64,000 nt of DNA, taken from Rhyacichthys aspro (Eukaryota; Chordata; Actinopteri; Gobiiformes; Rhyacichthyidae). Below, in pieces: positions 48,980 through 59,871 of this stretch. The notes under the pieces were generated by a model. That model saw nothing but the letters and a program-made list of their open reading frames with translations. It did not search any database and was not told the DNA's origin. Location of the stretch: the NCBI GenBank assembly GCA_036850595.1, contig CM072168.1, positions 17,537,982-17,601,981 of the forward strand, given 5' to 3'. Both the position numbers and the translations under genes were made by a program. Position 1 is the first letter of the stretch. Every line of letters begins with the position of its first letter.

Positions 48980-49215
48980 AGTGGAACCACGTAACTTTTA
49001 GCCCAAAAATATATTTTCTCAAAATCATTGTGACTGTTCTTAGACATGAGATCTGTAGAATCAGGTTTATCCCACTGACACAGTACTCTCAGCTTAACAG
49101 AAACCTCCAATGTAACTGTCCTGTTACGGGACGAGGACTTATCAAGATTAAATGAGTGATGCACTTTACAGCACTTGAATAGAGGGAGCAGAAACAGGAA
49201 GAAAACTTGCCCACT
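48980..49215 (-). repeat. Dispersed repeat, copy C (inverted)
   Basis: On the minus strand this reads ACATTGGAGGTTTCTGTTAA, GATTCTACAGATCTCATGTC and TTTTGGGCTAAAAGTTACGT, the same order as copies A and B. It has the upstream extension GTGCATCACTCATTT as in copy A. It sits in the first nckap5 intron. Confidence 0.8.
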
Positions 49216-51629
49216 TGGATAGTCTCCACTTGTAAACAAATGACATCTGTGAATATGCTCAAGTTTAAACTGGCACTTAAAATCGAGAATGATCTTTTTC
49301 GTGAGATGAAAATAGAACGATCATTGAATACACACATAAGGTCTGAAAGAGTGGGAGGTCTCTTTGTCTTCCTGTTACAAAATGATGTAAGACAGTAACA
49401 AATGGTGTGCTATGAGGAGAAAAAGATTAGAGAAATAGATTTTAGGTTAACAACTCATGACTCATTACTTGTCCATTACTTTCTCCTGGACCAGTACGTA
49501 CAGTCCCACTGGAGCCTGTCAAAACCTTCCTTTAACCTTTAGGCTACAGCTGACCCCTTTTATCCGGCTGCACAATGGCCTCCTCTAATGTCCCGATCAA
49601 ATGCATTCGACTGTCTGCTTCAATGCACCGACAGACAATGGTCATCGCTCTGCCCTGAGCCACTATACGTCCTCTGTTGCTTATAGGCTTCCTCTGCTTT
49701 GAGGTCAGCTCAGCCGTGTCCGAGATACCTTTAAGACGCCTGCTCTTCTTCAATGAGGAAATTGATTTGTTAGTCTAATGGTATGTTGGGCAAGTTCAAA
49801 AGGGCATCTATAAAGTCTCTGGTCTCTAGCACAAGCAACGTCAACACAAAAGCAGAAGTATTTGGTGTTAGTTAAAAGCAACATTTGGAGATTTGGGTTG
49901 CAATGGCATATTATTCTTTGTTTGAAGCTAATTCTCCATAAATGTAAAGCCAAGACTGGATTTTGGAAGTCTCTCTATATAGCTCAAAAGACTTGACTCA
50001 ATATTTTTGTCGTTAATTTGGAATCACAAGGCTCTAAGAATCAAAAAGCAGATGGGATAAGGATGTTACAACACTACAGGCTTGGCTCTCAAACTGTGTC
50101 TCTCTGTGTTACTTTTCCTACAATGTATTTGTATGGTGTCTATGTCTATAATAATATCTATAATGTTGAACTGCACTTCACCTCAATTTTTAAAAGTTTT
50201 TCCAAAATCCTTTTTGTACTTGTGTGGTGTACAAACAGTAAAAGGGTCCACAGCAGGATAATAAAAATGTGTATAGCATCACTGACTGGGCTTGTTCTAC
50301 CCAACAACAGATTTAATGGACCCACACTAATAACAACATGTTTACTTCTTTGTCATGATTTTGTTGAAATATTAATGAATTGGACTAGGCTTTGATAGCT
50401 TTAGGCACCAAAACTACTTAGACGTACCACACGCTACACAATAATTGGCCTGATTTTAGAAGAGTTTCACAGTCGCTGTAAATCTTAAGGGCTCTGTGCT
50501 ATGGCCACTGCGGCATTGTCCAGGAGTATTTCTTACACAGGTCAAAAAAGTTAATGTCCCTGCCCTACAGTGGGGTTTTAAGTTGATTTATTGACTATTT
50601 GCAGCAGATTAATAGCCTCTCTGTCTCCTCTCTGCCCACTAGACCTGTTTTTGATCGACATATTGTATTTATGCCATACCTGTCCGACACTTTTAAACTC
50701 AAGCATAAACCATGACCCTTTAAAAAAAAAATAAAAATGATGATTTGTATCCTAAAATGACAAAAAACTAACCCAAGCCTAACCTGTGCACTATGACTGT
50801 GAAGGTGAGATGTGCTCCAGGTTGAAATCATAAATATCCAACATTCAGCTTATTTACACAAAAAAAGGAGGTCAGGAGTAGATGGTATGTGTGATTCTCT
50901 GACACAGGAAAACTATGGGAAGGATAAAATAGCATTAGCTTGTGTCATGTGTGTCTCTGAAGCCAAATAATCGGTTTGTGTTTCTAGTGTCACTCATCAT
51001 AATCACAAAAGCATAGGCACAACAACTGAAAACAAATGCATTAGCCTCTGGTCTCTGTTTATAACCCAAACAGCCATTATACACTTCTACTAGAAATAGT
51101 TTAGAGTGTCTCTGGTTATGTTCTTGGTACAAAGTTTGAACATCCACAATGATAAAGTCTATAATAACCAAAGAAAAAGGATATTAAACTGATCTCCTTC
51201 CACATTATTGATCATAATTGATTACAGTGACATCCAATCAAGTATTTTCATTTACATCAGGCAGAAAAATTAAGAGATGACTAAGATATTTTCTGATGTA
51301 AAAGCTGAAGCGACCAAATAACCAAATAAAGTGACCAAATAAAACTCATCCTTTCCTCTTTATTTGAACCTGTTGACCTCTGTTTGGAATCAAATCAGAT
51401 TCTCTGGGTCTTGAAACAGCCACTCGGCCCCTGTTTTGTGGACGACAACATCTAACAGTACTAAAAGTAAATGTTGTAATTTAAAATATATTTCATACAG
51501 AGCTGCTAGTCTCAATGAAAGAACTAAATCTGGGATTTTTCACTCCACGAATCATCAAGTTATTCACCAAACTGAGGAATTCATTTGTCTGTAGTAAATG
51601 TAGTGTTGTAGTAAAAACCGCACTGACTG

Positions 51630-51960
51630 AGACCAACTCATGTCCGAGACCGGGTCAAGAACAAGACCATGACAGCATAAGATCAAGTCAAGAGCATGGC
51701 AGGTCAAGGACGGAGCCACTTATACCAGGGGAAAAAAATTAAACACAGTCCGAGTCCAGTCTTAGACCAAGTCCAGATTTATGGAGGTTAGTGTTTGGGG
51801 AAGGAGGCAGAGTTAGAACAAGTTTTTTTTTAATTTAATACAAAATGATTAAGGTTTTCATTAAATCCGACGAGACAAGACTTAGTAAAAATGACTTCAA
51901 GACCAAGGCAAGACCAAGGCCCTCAAAATGGTCTTAAGACTGGTCTGGAGTACTAACCAC
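51630..51960. repeat. Degenerate GACCAAG-type repeat
   Basis: Reads as the complement of the 39-kb tract: GAGACCAAC, CAAGAACAAGACCATGAC, CTTAGACCAAGTCC and CAAGACCAAGGCAAGACC. It has no fixed period. The open frame crossing it (51515-51742) is spurious. Confidence 0.6.
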
Positions 51961-52671
51961 AAACACTAATTAAATGAGACCAAGATATACTGTATTTAGG
52001 TGCAATAAACTGAAAAAGCCCAAGGACTAAACCATGTTATATGTTTTTATAATAGACTACAATCTAAGACACAGAATAAAATCTGACAGTTTTGCCTTGA
52101 AACTGCAGCCCGCCTCCTGTTTTGTGCTCAACATCACACTGTTCGTCTTACAGCTCTGCATCAGGAAACTGTTTAATATGAAATAATCTGAGACGGACCT
52201 GAACTACGCTGACCTGAGCTGAACCACTTATCTGACCAGAGGGGACTAGAGCTGGAGAGAGCACTCTTTTAGCCTCTACAGCAGAAACAGAAGCACGCAC
52301 ACCTCCTGCTTTGAGCATCCGAGAGCTAAATGCCTCCAGAAAACCAAAAGGACAGTGATCAATTATTCATCCGGGTCTAGTGCCTGCGTGTGTGCCATCC
52401 TATAGCCTACTTTCCTTGGCACTTGAGGGAACTGAGCAGTGACTTGTTGCTTATCACATCTCCCAGGTCATGCATTAAACATAGGGCTTCTGCGCGGTGC
52501 ACACAATATGGCAGTGTATCATCACAGCTATTGCCATCACCTCCTGTGAAGCTACAAATTAATTTTCGCGATGATGATCCAACAGGGAGATGATGTGTTT
52601 ACAATTTCAGACACAGCAGACAATACAAGCGTGAATTTACAGCCCCCTGTCGTGTCGTTTAGCATCCTTAC

Positions 52672-52819
52672 CTCACCGGTTGCAGTGGGTATCCAGATGT
52701 GAGCAGAAGAAGAAGAAGAAGACGAGCATGCCTTTGGATTTAGCGCACATTCACAGACCCTCCTTCAAAATAAAAAGACTCCACAATCTGGGTCAGAGCT
52801 ACCACCATCAGAGCCATTC
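52672..52819 (-). other. nckap5: nckap5 proposed second 5'-untranslated exon
   Basis: The segment has a strong acceptor upstream (CTTCTGTTTTTAG) and a consensus donor (GTGAG|GTAAGG) at its 3' end. No frame stays open through it. It contains short upstream frames, for example one starting MALMVV and one starting MCAKSK, that stop before or at the donor, so it is read as untranslated. A (TTC)n tract lies near its 3' end. It sits in the GC-rich region just upstream of the rest of nckap5, on the same strand. Its assignment to nckap5 is inference; a transcript would settle it. Confidence 0.45.
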
Positions 52820-53010
52820 CTAAAAACAGAAGAGGTAGCCGCTACGCGTCACGGGGCCCGCATGTATCCTTCCCCAGCATCCAGCGCACACAGGGCATCC
52901 TCACGATCCAGATGTGGCAGCAAATCCATAACACGACACACACACAGAGGTTAAAGACGCTCGGAGATGATCACCTTGAGCGCGCAGTGCAAAGACGCGC
53001 TGTATCGTAC

Positions 53011-53240
53011 CTCCTCCTCTTCCTCTTCTTCGTCTCCTGTCGCTGCCTAATTCACTGCTTTATCGCTCTATTTCTGTCTTCCTCTGATGCTCGCCCATAT
53101 TTCCACTTGGCTGCTCGCTCTCCCTCTCTCTCGTTCTCAGCTGTGTCTCCGCGTTGCCTGTGCCCAGAGGATGTTAAACATGTGTTCAGGCAGGGTGGGG
53201 GTTGGGCGCTGCTGACTTCATAGGTGGCACGCTCCTATAC
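53011..53240 (-). promoter_or_regulatory. nckap5: Putative nckap5 first exon and CpG-rich promoter region
   Basis: This stretch is rich in GC and CpG compared with the AT-rich surroundings. On the minus strand it ends in a purine-rich exon tail (GAGGAGGAG) followed by GTACGA, a usable donor. The only upstream frame of note starts MGEHQRK and stops quickly. A GC-box-like GGGGCGGG lies at about 53300-53307, on the upstream side for minus-strand transcription. The position fits the promoter of the gene below. The exact start site is unknown and the right border is a guess. Confidence 0.45.
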
Positions 53241-53835
53241 ACTTCCCACACCGCGAGGTTAGAGAGGACAGAGATATGCATTTTTCAGTGTCTGGAATCG
53301 GGGCGGGACAGAATCGATGCGTAAAAATATCGTATCGTTCGGTCTGGCGGTTCATTATCTATACTTTGTAACCGGTTAACCTTGGTTTACAGTTTAAATA
53401 TTGCTGCTGTGAAGTGCAAATCGTCTATTTACATTATTGTGAAAGAATTGGAAAATAAAGTGAATACTATGTTATCAAGGTTCACTATCTAAGTCTTCCA
53501 TTGGTTTAAGGAGGGCAAAACCAAATGACTCTAACTCTAATTCAATGCAGTACATTTCTTAAATTGATTTTGTTGCATGTATTTGTTAGTTTTGTATGTG
53601 TAAGTTTCTTTTTTTTTTTATTCATTTTAGATCTGAAACTCTGTTCTTGAGTGAGCTTAAAGCATATGGCTAAAGGATTTCTGGCCCAAATCTTGTCCCA
53701 AGCCGTATTCTCTCTTTTTGTGCTCATCAGTAAAAGTCAAATCCATGTTTACTTAGGGTTTGGAATAAGCTCTAAACACCTGCCATCAGATACGAAAAGG
53801 CTTACGCTTGAGTCAACCAATGAGTTCTGAAAATG

Positions 53836-54265
53836 GGGACTTGAGACTTCACTCTGGGACTTGTCTTGGACTTCACTCGGACTTGGACCACAACAGATTT
53901 AGGTGAAACATATTCAGCTGTTTGCAACATAAACAGCTGCTCACTTTACATTAAATCTTTCTGTGAGTTGGTCTTAATACTGAAAAAGACACGTGATAAC
54001 AGAGGCATATATTTGTTATCATTAAGAGAGAGCAAAAGCAAACACAAGTCAATGTTTCATCATGAAATGTGCACAAATCTGAAACAGTAATTTTGCGCCC
54101 ACAGTATCCTAAAATTCCAGCTTTGGTGACTTAACTTGGACTTGGACTAGATTCTGACTCGTCCTCAGTAACTTGGACTCAGGCTCAACTTAGTCTTTGG
54201 TAATTTGGACTTGGACTCAAACACTAAGGACTGAAATCTGACTTAAAAACTGGTGACTTGACTAT
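53836..54265. repeat. Degenerate GACTTGG-type repeat
   Basis: Two clusters of words such as GGACTTGTCTTGGACTTC, ACTTGGACTTGGAC and GTAATTTGGACTTGGACTC flank about 200 bp of unrelated DNA. Confidence 0.6.
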
Positions 54266-56498
54266 AGCACTGCCCGCCATGTAATATATTTCTTTTTATT
54301 TGGGCTGCAGTTGTCTATGAGCTACACAAACACAAAAACAACACATCAACCTTCACAAGTTTTACACAAAGTGGAAAAATATGTCCCACTGTTTGAGAGG
54401 GACATAGGTGTTGAATAGCTGGGATTCATTTCTCATAAAAACCCTACATATTACAGCTTGAATCACCACATTTATAGTAAAGTTTAAGTAAAACTGAAGT
54501 GAAAGTGCAGTTTTACAAACACCCATGGGTCTGTGGTGTTTCTATTTTGTTGGGACACTGGACTTTTGTTCACTTTTGTCCACTGCAGGAGATTTGGCTT
54601 ATTTCTCCCAGACTCTGCTGTGACTCTGTAATCAGTCTGTTGGATCTTAAAGTGGAAAAGCCAACTTAAAAATAACTCTCAGGTTTGGAGACAGTTTCCA
54701 TTTCCTGTCTTTACAAAATGTCCGCTCCAGCAAAATGCACTTTTTATGAACAAAAGAAATGATATGATCTCCATAAATTACACATTCTTTATAATATATC
54801 TTGATTGTTCGTGATAAGTGAACATCTCAACAACATTTGATGGAGTTCTCAAAATAAAGTTTTATTATTTCCATCTAAAAACAAATCTGTTGCTTTTTTC
54901 ATAAATTTTTGATTAGGGCTCCATCATAGTGACTTAAATAATCAAATAATTCTATATTTACAAAACTTTTTACTTTACTAGAGATGATAAAACCTTTTTT
55001 TGGTCTCAGAGTTACCATTTAGAATAAAACTTTTGATGTAGAAATGACAAGAAGCTGTCAATACAACACAAAAGTATGAAAAACATCATCTGATTGGATT
55101 GGGAATAAGTCCTGCAGTTCCCTACAAAGGATATAATTTTTTTTATAACGAGACGAAGCGGAAAATGATGAATGAATGAATGTTTTTTGGCTCCACTGAT
55201 TTTTGTCTTCCAAGTCTCAGGAGGATATAGCATAAGATAGTTGCACTCTCAGAGAAAGAGGGGCTTCCTGTTTAATTCTGTGAGTCACATCCTTAGTCTT
55301 TGTGAGTAGATGGTGGCTGCTTCTGATAATATCTTCTTGGCTTCTTTTCTTTGAAAAATCCCCCAAAAACATGAACAACTGTGGAAAAGATTAATGCCAG
55401 TGATTTATCAAGGCTTGGTGCCAGTGCGGGGGGTAAAATGAAGCACAGAGGAAAGAGGAGGTGACACTAAACACAATGAAATGACTTTAGGAGGCAGACA
55501 GAAAGAGGAAAAAACAAAGCCCAGTGGCACCGCAGTGATACGCGACACAAGAGCGAGCTGTTCCGAGCTTAACACTGGAGCTTGTTTCTCGACAGATGAA
55601 TAAAAGGCACATCTCTACTTTATGTGACAGCAACCAAAGGAATAAGAAGAACAAACGGAGATGGTGGAGAGGAAAAGAAAGGGGGATGGAGCGAGAACAA
55701 GAGAGAGCCTTGGAATATTTATAGAAGCCTGGAAACTGCTGTAAAGAAATAAGCTCCTCTATTTCGGTGCTGCATGGGACACGTGGTCGCGGCTCGGATG
55801 ATACGCTGTCAGGCTCAGTCAGATCACAGCGGTCCTATGGCGCTCCATCCATCCATCCGGCCCACCGCACACTTAAAGAGATAGTCTGGGATTTTGGAAA
55901 AGGGGTCTATGAGATACTTAGGGGTAGTAAATTATCCCCTACAGGACGTAAATGTCAGCAGAAGTCTGGAGAAGCTGACAGGAGCAATGACAGGGTTTGT
56001 TTTGTGTATGTCTGCTAATGAGGCCACAACTAACAAGGCTTATACAGACTTCACAAACTATACTGTCACTGTGAGTCTGCATTATATACGAGCTATTCAC
56101 ATGTTCTCATCATATGTCTGCTTTTTATTCTGTCCAACATTTATACAACCCCAGAACTCACTATTCATATGGACTTCAATGAGGAATCTGAACGAAAATA
56201 TGACACATTTATCATTATCTTGGAAAAATACCCGAAAAGACCAGACATTTAGCAAATGCTTTTCCTACAGTAGACAGATGTCAGTGTAGGATCTAAAACA
56301 TGAAACACAGAGGAGTTTCAGCTCAAAAAGGTAATTAAAGGGCCTTTCCATATGAATATGATTGCTGACGTATAATAATCAATATAAAATACCTTCTACA
56401 TTACACACACTTAAACTAATAGCAGTTTTGACCTGCTAGACAAAGCAGAAAATTATCTACTGAAGGGAATAAGTCGGCATTCCACAAGTATCTCATTA

Positions 56499-56929
56499 GC
56501 CTCATTTCCACTGTGGTATTGTACAGGTCGGGTCATTACGGGACGGTTTGGTGCAGGTAACCCCTGAAGAGGCACATGTTTTGATTCTAGTGGGTCCAGA
56601 AGTGGAACATCTGTAAATGTAAACACAGAACTGCCAAAAAAGTCAAATCTTTATAATGTTTTCTGTTTAAATATGACATTTCTCACAAGAACAAGGTGTA
56701 ATTTATCTGAAAAACATTTCCGTTTTATGTTTTTGCTCAAGTGAGGATTATCTATCGTCCAATCAGTGTTTAGCTTCACATTTTCCAAAGCGCACCACAA
56801 AGCTGGACCCACTTGGGACCCCTACCAAAAGAATCCCCCAAATAATATGGTATGGAACACTTTTTGGGGACACTTCAGACCCCTTCTGGTAATGGAAACA
56901 CACCAGAACCGACCCAGTGGAAACGAGGC
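56499..56929. mobile_element. MITE with GCCTCRTTTCCACTG inverted ends
   Basis: The left end GCCTCATTTCCACTG is the inverted partner of the right end CAGTGGAAACGAGGC. The 431-bp interior has no coding capacity but contains subterminal echoes (CGGGTCATTACGGGACGG on the left, ACCAGAACCGACC on the right). Fish genomes hold many MITEs with a GCCTCGTTTCCAC end. No clean target duplication was found. Confidence 0.7.
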
Positions 56930-59434
56930 TCTAGACTCCTTTCACTGCCCAATATTTCCAAGGTGAAACTGGGACTTCAGAGCATTTTTTTCATCTTTTT
57001 GTGTGTCAGAGGGAGCCTATCCCAGCTCCTTAGGGCCTTAGGCGAGGTTCACTCTGGACTGTTATTCGCAGGGCTAACACTTACAGACACACACTGACAA
57101 ACAAACATTCACTCACATAAAAATCTGTACTTTTTCATTTCAGTTCATTGGCAAATCTCAAAGTAGGCCACTGGAAATGGTTGTTGGTCAAGCTCCTCCA
57201 CTTTTTACATTTTTAGTGGAGCCAGGAAATGCATTAGGAAATCTCAAAATATGTCCTGCCTGTTCACTGAACAGAGGCACTTAAACTACTCTGAGGAAAG
57301 ATCTGTCTGTATTTCGAGTGCAGTCACAAAAATAGCTCAGCCTTCAGTGAGAAACATAAACGGATGTTCAGTATTGATGTGAAGGCTGTGAGCAAATCTT
57401 CAAGGGCATTTAATTAAAGAAATGATGGCCTTATGACAAACTGAAATATCAGAGAAAGAGGAGGAGGAGGGAAAATGTAATGAATTCACTTATTCGCTGA
57501 CACTTTTCAGCATCAGCTTAAAGGGAAAATCACCAGCTTCCCACTGGATTTTACATGCAGGACGTGTGCTTGAGCTTGCAAATTTATAAATCTGCGTACG
57601 CATGAGAGTGTGTGCGTGAAGAGCGGGATACCTCTGGGTTTATGCTGTGACCTAGATTAGGCCTTGATGCTCCCAAAGCCTGGCAGGCTGAGCGTATGTG
57701 AGAGTGGAGTAAATGCATGTGTCTCGATGCCGAAGAGGAAGGAAGACAGCCGAGCGTAGAAGAGTTAGGATGTGTGTGTGGGATGCATGGAGCCATAAAG
57801 CCGAGCTGCACGGCTGCTTGTGTGACTAAGAGCCTCAGCTGGATGAGATACAAAGAGGAAAACGTAGAGCTTATCCAAAGGAGTGCGAGCACGGTGCCGC
57901 AAATTGCACGGCTTGTGACTGAGGCCTTACGCAAGAGAAATACAATATTGCAGTGAAAGCGTAGCAAATTGTGACATTAAAAACAAAACAGGGGAGGATC
58001 TCATTGGAGGATTTGGTGAGTCACTCTCCTTCGATTAGCGCCCACTCGCTGTGAGCAGATTAGACGCTTTACTGCCACTGGATTTGTTCATTTCTTTAAG
58101 GTTTAAAATTAAATACCATCTCTTGATGTATTCATGAACCCGACCCTGCTTTTGTGGCTCCTATATTCTATAAGGTCCCCGTTATTATTGGTTAATGATT
58201 CATTTCCATACTTCCTTACTCTGTGAATGTCGCTATTCAATGCATTATAGTGCCTTATGCAAGAAACGAGTGGATTCATCTTGTCCCAGTTAATGCATGA
58301 CCTGTCCTCGGGCCAAACGCCTTCATGTTTTCAAATGGTTAATCCTGTGCATCTCGAGCTTCTGCAGCGACTTACAAGAACTTTTAATTTATCGGAACAT
58401 GTTGGTTATTAAAAATGCCATCAAAATACTGCCGAACAAGCACTGCATGAGCTGTGATAAAAATAGATCATAGGACACATGGCGACTCTCCCACAGAGTC
58501 ACAGTCGATGGAGGGAAACGATGGGAAAAGGCTCATCAGCAGAGACTCATCAGGGTAAACACAAGTGTCCCGTTTGCTCCAAACAGGAAATGACTCAGGA
58601 GAAAAGAGCTGCGGCAAAAATGAGACACAAAAACTAGTGGAATATAGCTGAGTGTCAAAGTTACGACCACATACACCAAGATCAGCAATTCAGGACAAAA
58701 AGGAAGGGCATGACAGGCACAGGAAGCAGTTTTTTCTGTTATACCATGAACTGACCTATTTAACACCAAAATATCAGTTTATGTCACTATTTTATCATTT
58801 ACATGAAAAAGTCAGTTGAGGAAAATACCTGTCATTAATTTTTAAGCCCTGTATTTGGTAAAAGTGGGTCTTTGAGGTATAGTGTAGATAACTTACACTC
58901 GAATAGTTCTTTTTTGCTTGTATTGTCTCCTATTCATCAAACTCTTGGCTGTACAACTCAACTAAGTCTAATTCTTGACTTGGATGTCTTGAGAAAGTCT
59001 TGATCAGCAGGTCTTTAAGATTTTTTACTGATAGATCATAGTGGCTAAACACGTTTACATGTTTAATAGAGGCTTTAACCAGTTCTTAATGGATTCAACC
59101 TGGTTGTCTGGACGGGTTTCAAGAGGTTTACCTTGGACCTTAACTGGTTTAAATTGTTTGAAAACAATTTAAACTGGATTTGTAGAAGGTTTATTAAGGA
59201 GTTTTAACATCAGAAATTAAGAAATAGAATTAAGATTAAATTAGTGTTGATCAAAACAAGCTACTTGTTCTTCCTGAGCTGAAAGACTTTTAAGTATATT
59301 TATGTATTCTAATAACTATTTGATATCCATATATTAACATTATCAGTATAAAATATCATTATTTTATGTTTTCTGTAAACAATTAAGACTCTAATCCAGA
59401 CTCTGTGTTCCTCTGTGTGTGAGGTACATTGGTT

Positions 59435-59871
59435 TTACATTCGGATCCTGCGCTGCTCTTTCCAAAACTCAGCGATTCCTTGAGACAGTGCCAGCTCAGC
59501 CAGGCCCCTGCACTCGCGGGGGGTGAACCCCACCAGCGCTGTCCCTTTTGTGCCCACCCCCTGCTTCGCTGCCAGCTCCGAGACCCGGGCCGTGATGAGA
59601 GAAGCTGGAGCGTGACAGTACGGCTGACCGCTGATGCTGAAAGACGGCCACGCTTCGCCTCCAGACGCGTCACTGGGTGGGCTTCCTCTGACGCTCTCCA
59701 CGTTACAGGCGATCTCCACGGCGCCCTCGTGAGGCAGGGCCAGCACCTGGACCCCAGGGATGCCCCCCGGAGTGGACTCCCTGATGGCTGTGGCAATGCT
59801 GCGACCCAGTTTCATGTCCTGAGAGTCGATGGTGACGTTACAGTTCATGACGTATGGACTGGCCCCAACAC
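59435..59871 (-). CDS. ftcdnl1: ftcdnl1 last exon, C-terminal subdomain
   Basis: The exon is 437 nt including TAA at 59435-59437, with acceptor GTGTATTGTGCAG. Joined in phase 1 it continues the linker as GLTGVGASPYVMNCNVTID. Its order, strand (NCNVTID), a GIPGVQVLALP segment, a strand (AVEIACNVES), a helix (ITARVSELAAKQGV), then LVGFTPRE, LAELALSQGI and EQRRIRM, parallels the FTCD C-terminal subdomain. Human FTCDNL1, as recalled, ends at the preceding exon border, so this fish gene keeps a subdomain that the human gene has lost. No canonical AATAAA was seen close after the stop. Confidence 0.85.

Larger units (their letters stand above)
40911..52671. other. nckap5 large 5' intron
   Basis: An 11.8-kb intron between the untranslated exons and the first recognised coding exon. 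It holds a SINE/tRNA-like fragment at about 44,455-44,535, one copy of a dispersed repeat at 48,980-49,215 and a degenerate GACCAAG repeat at 51,630-51,960. There is an unexplained exon-like frame at 46,735-46,880. No N-terminal NCKAP5 coiled-coil exon could be recognised, although one might be expected here. Confidence 0.5.
53241..59434. other. Intergenic region between ftcdnl1 and nckap5
   Basis: A 6.2-kb interval. It carries a degenerate GACTTGG-type repeat at 53,836-54,265, a (GAAT)n run near 55,165, a (CATC)n run near 55,848 and a MITE at 56,499-56,929. Open frames at 57,584-57,967 (minus) and 57,717-57,956 (plus) overlap each other and show no family similarity. GC-balanced DNA at about 57,560-58,140 could be regulatory. 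Confidence 0.5.

Noticed and set aside
57584..57967. 127-residue minus-strand frame and overlapping plus-strand frame in the intergenic region
   Set aside because: No recognisable domain, no splice-compatible links, and two opposite frames overlap in the same GC-balanced DNA.
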